Shown: positions 39,170 to 41,819 of the stretch, piece by piece | How positions within the stretch are numbered: position 1 is the stretch's first letter | How the letters are laid out: every line of letters starts with the position of its first letter | Assembly (NCBI GenBank): GCA_014874185.1 | Contig: JACWAF010000009.1 | Coordinates: 1 to 41,819, forward strand | Direction of reading: 5' to 3' | Length of the DNA stretch: 41,819 bases | From: Nitrospirota bacterium | GTDB lineage: Bacteria; Nitrospirota; Thermodesulfovibrionia; Thermodesulfovibrionales; JdFR-88 | Position numbers and translations under genes: made by a program | Notes under the pieces: model-generated | The model's database searches: none | Told to the model about the DNA's origin: nothing | What the model saw: only the letters and a program-made list of their open reading frames with translations

Positions 39170-39222
39170 GAACTCCAAAGCGATCCCTATTTCAGAATTT
39201 GGCTCTTCCGGGCATCGTGTGA

Positions 39223-39330
39223 TTACCCCCCCTTTTGGAAAAGAGGGGGAACTCTAAAAAAGTCCAAAAGCTCAAAAAAACCGTATAATCCTGTTTATCC
39301 CCCTTTGGAAAAGGGGGATGGAGGGGGATT
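39223..39330. repeat. Palindromic repeat cluster upstream of the DUF559 remnant
   Basis: Two units, about 39225-39250 (CCCCCTTTTGG-AAAAGAGGGGG type) and 39299-39317 (CCCCCTTTGGAAAAGGGGG), of the same family as 24238-24343. Confidence 0.7.
39283..39297 (+). repeat. 15-bp direct repeat, copy 1 (copy 2 at 39597-39611)
   Basis: GTATAATCCTGTTTA occurs perfectly at 39283-39297 and 39597-39611, on either side of the DUF559 remnant. Confidence 0.8.
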
Positions 39331-39341
39331 TTTAAGGGCAA

Positions 39342-39575
39342 ATGCTTCCTTATGATAAACAATTGAAAGTGCTATCGCAGCACCTCAGAATAAACATGAC
39401 GGATGCGGAAAAACTAATATGGTCAAGACTGAGACGAAAGCAATTGAAGGGGCACCAGTTTTATCGGCAAAAGATTATCGGCCGGAGTTATGGAAAGGAT
39501 ATGGAGTTGCTTATGATTTATAAAATCTCCCCTCACCCCTCTTTTCCAAAGAAGGGAATTATACAAAAATCTTAA
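39342..39575 (+). pseudogene. Truncated DUF559 endonuclease-like gene
   Basis: 77-codon frame. The first about 47 residues match the start of DUF559 (restriction-endonuclease-like/Vsr-fold) proteins: LSQHLRINMTDAEKLIWSRL, then RKQLKGHQFYRQKIIG. The expected DFYCP and EVDGGQH catalytic part is missing; instead the frame runs into low-similarity sequence and a palindromic repeat of the CCCCTCTTTTCC type. AAGGG precedes the ATG. It is best read as a degraded remnant. Confidence 0.65.
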
Positions 39576-39642
39576 AGAGCCAGAGCGAAAATCCGGGTAT
39601 AATCCTGTTTAGCGCCCTCTCTTTCAGGGGAAGCGGGTGACC

Positions 39643-40119
39643 TCACCAGCTCTTCTGGTTATTGTTGTTTATCCATTCCGTGAGTCCTTCGGTTACCCTG
39701 CCGGGCTTCCCGGTGGCTGTTATGGTGAAGCCGTTTGTGATCGCCGGGTTTTGCGTGGTATCCACGGTATAGTCTATCTCGTAATTGAAGTTCAGGCCCT
39801 GAGGGTCGCCGGGCTGGAACTGAGGAAGCCCGCCAAGGGCGGGGGTCTGGGAAGGGTAGCCGTCGCGGATGGAGGCGTCCGTGGCGTTATAGAAAAAGGA
39901 GCCGTTCGCGGTGGCCTCCTGTGGGGCATACTCCCCGTTTTCGGCATAATACTGCTCTTCCAGAAGCCTCAGGTTCTGCAAATTGGCGTAGGCCTCGCTC
40001 TCGGCCGCCTTCCTCCTCTGGCCGATATAGAGAGGATACGAGATACCGGCCAGTATGGCCAGAATCGATATGGTGATAAGAAGCTCTATTAACGTGAAGC
40101 CTTCTTCCTTTCTCCTCAT
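39643..40119 (-). CDS. Type IV pilin-like protein
   Basis: 158 aa from the ATG at 40119, with AAGGAG upstream. Prepilin leader MRRKEEG with cleavage before F8, E12 at the +5 position, and the hydrophobic helix FTLIELLITISILAILAGI. The globular part begins about residue 45 (YYAENGEYAPQ). It resembles PilE-type minor or alternate pilins. It lies 60 nt downstream of pilA on the same strand, with a strong terminator between, so it may be expressed at a lower level by read-through or from its own promoter, which was not identified. Confidence 0.9.
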   Translation of the reverse strand: MRRKEEGFTLIELLITISILAILAGISYPLYIGQRRKAAESEAYANLQNLRLLEEQYYAENGEYAPQEATANGSFFYNATDASIRDGYPSQTPALGGLPQFQPGDPQGLNFNYEIDYTVDTTQNPAITNGFTITATGKPGRVTEGLTEWINNNNQKSW

Positions 40120-40135
40120 CCCTTTTATCTCCTTC

Positions 40136-40170
40136 AAAAAAAAAGGGCAGGGTCTCCCCTGCCCTTTTTT
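40136..40170 (-). terminator. Intrinsic terminator between the two pilin genes
   Basis: 8-bp stem GGGCAGGG/CCCTGCCC (40145-40152 and 40157-40164) with a 4-nt loop, followed on the minus strand by a run of nine to ten T (complement of 40136-40144). The plus side also has six T (40165-40170). Confidence 0.85.
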
Positions 40171-40178
40171 CAGGTGTT

Positions 40179-40829
40179 TTATTCGCCCGTTGCAACGTAG
40201 GATGTAATTTCGCCTATTTTGCCAGCGCCATTGTCCTCGAGGGCGTCCACGGTTATCGTGTTCCCAGTGGCGTTTACTATCATATAGCACTGGCCGACAC
40301 CGGTGGTATCACCAGTAGCTGGAGCTACCCCTGTCGTAGAAACAGCAAAGAGGCAGTTTGCGCTGTTATACGGGCTGGCCTTCTTAAGACCACCATCAGG
40401 GTTTACACTAGCAGTCCCAGGAATTGCTGTTGCACCGCAGCCCTCGTCAGCAACGATATTTGCCAGGTCTCCAATACTTGAGTAGTCATTACCACTAATT
40501 TGAGAACCCGTCATATTAAATTTAGCCGTGCAGATGTCGTTAGTACCGTCAGTTGTCGTCTTGTTGGTATTCTCAATGCATAATTGGGCAGTCGCGTCTT
40601 TCTGTATAAGAATTGGGTCCAGATTGGTCAGGTCGTTCATCATGGTCATTAATTCTCTCTGGGCGCCGCCGCAGGACTCGTTGAGGGCGCGCCACTTGGC
40701 CTTCTTCTGCTGGCCCAGGTAGGCCGGGATGGCTATGGCGGCCAGGATGCCCAGGATCGCGATAACAATCAGAAGCTCGATGAGGGTGAAGCCTTTTCTT
40801 TCCCTCAGGTTAACCATTGCCTTGTACAT
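40179..40829 (-). CDS. pilA: Major type IV pilin (PilA-like)
   Basis: 216 aa from the second of two adjacent ATGs (40829), which has AAGGAGG at ideal spacing; the first is at 40832. Leader to G13, mature F14, E18 at +5, helix FTLIELLIVIAILGILAAIA. The C-terminal globular part (about 60-216) has cysteines and many T, N and G residues, suited to a surface-exposed subunit. Its central DNA (about 40290-40640) looks less GC-rich than the neighbours. A sigma-54-type promoter lies upstream and a terminator follows. Confidence 0.9.
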   Translation of the reverse strand: MYKAMVNLRERKGFTLIELLIVIAILGILAAIAIPAYLGQQKKAKWRALNESCGGAQRELMTMMNDLTNLDPILIQKDATAQLCIENTNKTTTDGTNDICTAKFNMTGSQISGNDYSSIGDLANIVADEGCGATAIPGTASVNPDGGLKKASPYNSANCLFAVSTTGVAPATGDTTGVGQCYMIVNATGNTITVDALEDNGAGKIGEITSYVATGE

Positions 40830-40936
40830 CATTGCCTCCTTCTTGAGTATTGATATGAATTTATACCCCAACTAACCGCTTGAACCCTAAACCTGTCTGC
40901 TCCCACCTCCTTCTAACAAGCTCTGCGGGAATATAT

Positions 40937-40952
40937 TGCAGAAACCGTGCCA
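40937..40952 (-). promoter_or_regulatory. Sigma-54-type promoter upstream of pilA
   Basis: Minus strand TGGCACGGTTTCTGCA matches the -24/-12 consensus (TGGCACGNNNNTTGCA) at all fixed positions except one. A start near 40925 gives a leader of about 95 nt to pilA. Sigma-54 with PilR is the known control of pilA in several proteobacteria. Confidence 0.7.
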
Positions 40953-41160
40953 GCCAAAAGTGCCGGTTTTTAAATAAAACGGGCCGGGCACGGGGCTTGA
41001 GCGTGACAAAATTTGTCAATAGAGTGTATTTTTTTCGTCAGGCAGGGGGGGAATTTCCCTGCCCGCAACCCTTCTGCCGGTTCCGCTCTCTTTTCTTCAC
41101 ATACTCCCTCACCCTCACCCTCCCCCCTCCAGGGGGAGGGGATATTAAGGGACCATTCGG

Positions 41161-41505
41161 CTGGTTCAGGTTACAAACCACAGCTGTCCAAGATAATTCA
41201 AAAAGACCCATTTATTAACAGTCTCATAACAGGATGCACTTAATTATTAGAAAATCCCTCCTGACCTACCCTTTGTCAAAAGGCCTTTGCCAAAGGGAGG
41301 GATTGCCCCTCTTTGGAAAAGAGGGGGAAGGGGAGATTTTCCGGCCAAAATATCTGTTCAATTATGAGACCCTTAGTAAGAGAAATGACTTGCTGAAATT
41401 GCAGTTTTTTAGACAGATTCAATCTACCCCTCCAAAACCAGGCCCCAAGTACTGTCCAAAACAGCTGAGGTCTCGTCATTCCCGCTTACTACCTGCGGGA
41501 ATGAC
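41161..41505 (-). repeat. Dispersed repeat, right copy, with nested insertion and palindrome
   Basis: Blocks 41161-41214, 41377-41419 and 41439-41484 match 146-199, about 106-145 and 41-86 in opposite orientation. The last two blocks keep the same 19-nt spacing in both copies; the first is displaced by about 160 nt by an insertion at 41221-41370. A palindrome GTCATTCCCGC...GCGGGAATGAC (41475-41505, 11-bp stem) borders it. The rest of 40953-41620 shows no gene; a C/G-rich palindrome of the 24238 family lies near 41106-41142. Confidence 0.75.
41221..41370. mobile_element. Mini-element with 9-bp terminal inverted repeats
   Basis: Begins GTCTCATAA (41221-41229) and ends TTATGAGAC (41362-41370), a perfect inverted repeat. 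Its interior holds a REP-like cluster (about 41250-41340; CCCTCC, GGGAGGG, CCCTCTTTGG). It lies inside the right copy of the dispersed repeat, where the left copy has no such sequence. It has no coding capacity, so it would be a non-autonomous MITE-type element. Confidence 0.55.
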
Positions 41506-41572
41506 AAACTATCTTGAACCCGCCTGTTGCGTCAGTAATCGCCGAGCAGGGAGGGGCATGGGGAGGGTGAGC

Positions 41573-41602
41573 TTGACGGTTCCGTGGTTCAGGAATTAAT
41601 AT
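41573..41602 (+). promoter_or_regulatory. Candidate promoter of the tRNA gene
   Basis: TTGACG (41573-41578), 18-nt spacer, TAATAT (41597-41602), about 18 nt before the tRNA 5' end. Confidence 0.5.
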
Positions 41603-41620
41603 AGTATTTCAGGTTCCACA

Positions 41621-41696
41621 GGGCCCATAGCTCAGCTGGTAGAGCTACCGGCTCATAACCGGTTGGTCCCAGGTTCGAGTCCTGGTGGGCCCACCA
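41621..41696 (+). tRNA. tRNA with CAU anticodon (elongator Met likely)
   Basis: 76 nt with encoded CCA. Acceptor GGGCCCA pairs with TGGGCCC; D stem GCTC/GAGC; anticodon stem ACCGG/CCGGT with loop CTCATAA (CAT at 41654-41656); T stem CCAGG/CCTGG with TTCGAGT loop. The fully paired acceptor end argues against initiator tRNA. A lysidine-modified tRNA-Ile(CAU) cannot be excluded from sequence alone. Confidence 0.9.
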
Positions 41697-41721
41697 TCAT
41701 TCTCATGGAGGTTTAGGCGTA

Positions 41722-41819
41722 TTGAATGCCCAGTTGGAACTGCTCGTTTCCCTTCAGGACCTTGACACATCCATTCTCGAAAAAGCCTCGCTGGTGGAAG
41801 AAATGCCCAGGCGGCTTTC
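41722..41819 (+). CDS. Zinc-ribbon coiled-coil protein (DUF164/CdsZ-like), 5' part
   Basis: Runs off the window. TTG start with GGAGG at 41707-41711. The 32 visible residues (NAQLELLVSLQDLDTSILEK) show the heptad-rich start typical of the zf-RING_7/DUF164 coiled-coil proteins. The zinc ribbon itself lies beyond the edge, so the call is moderate. The alternative ATG at 41726 is in a different frame. Confidence 0.6.
   Translation, partial: MNAQLELLVSLQDLDTSILEKASLVEEMPRRL

Noticed and set aside
39342-39575. Functional DUF559 nuclease as part of a defence system
   Set aside because: The catalytic part is missing and the frame ends in a repeat; no defence genes are near.

Overview
This 41.8 kb chromosomal window comes from a Gram-negative bacterium. 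It carries a full KDO (LPS inner-core sugar) pathway, Tol-Pal genes, Lgt and several lipoproteins. The coding DNA is GC-rich, genes are tightly packed and often overlap at start and stop codons, and a ferredoxin-rich archaeal-type glutamate synthase suggests an anaerobic or microaerobic ancestry. The gene content fits Nitrospirota (Thermodesulfovibrionia-like) or a related deep, deltaproteobacteria-like lineage. This placement is inference and was not tested by any search.

Layout. 1-317: dispersed-repeat DNA. 318-10413 (+): an overlapping operon treZ, GH57/DUF3536 glucan enzyme, treY, malQ and lgt, which converts alpha-glucan to trehalose and carries the lipoprotein transferase as its last gene. 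10410-14096 (-): degP/htrA, PIN-TRAM protein, ispD, ispF. 14158-23345 (+): a long operon kdsB, pyrG, kdsA, kdsD, kdsC, pgsA, plsY, an unrecognised TPR/zinc-ribbon membrane protein, a DUF4388-pseudopilin chimera and queC. PyrG makes the CTP that both CMP-KDO synthesis and CDP-diacylglycerol lipids consume. 23346-23678: a structured non-coding element between convergent genes. 23679-26074 (-): rpiB, glyA, nrdR. 26164-28694 (-): rluB, aspS. 28695-29593: repeats, strong hairpins and a small tryptophan/arginine-rich lipoprotein. 29594-34819 (-): a three-gene archaeal-type glutamate synthase. 35209-38411 (+): tolB, pal, cpoB, moaC. 38412-41620: a thioredoxin-fold protein with haem-like motifs, a degenerate DUF559 gene, two type IV pilins with a sigma-54-type promoter, and many palindromic repeats. 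41621-41819: a tRNA with CAU anticodon and the start of a zinc-ribbon coiled-coil gene.

Two themes stand out. First, several monocistronic or operon-leading genes (degP, kdsB, rpiB, rluB, the thioredoxin and perhaps tolB) have a -10 box only 6-10 nt before the start codon and no Shine-Dalgarno, so they look leaderless, while other genes have clear Shine-Dalgarno sites. Second, the two ends of the window carry diverged copies of the same roughly 160-nt repeat in opposite orientation, and the right copy is interrupted by a 150-bp mini-element with perfect 9-bp terminal inverted repeats.

No CRISPR array, prophage, intact transposase or recognisable defence system was seen. The least explained protein-coding part is the TPR/zinc-ribbon protein plus DUF4388-GspG chimera pair.
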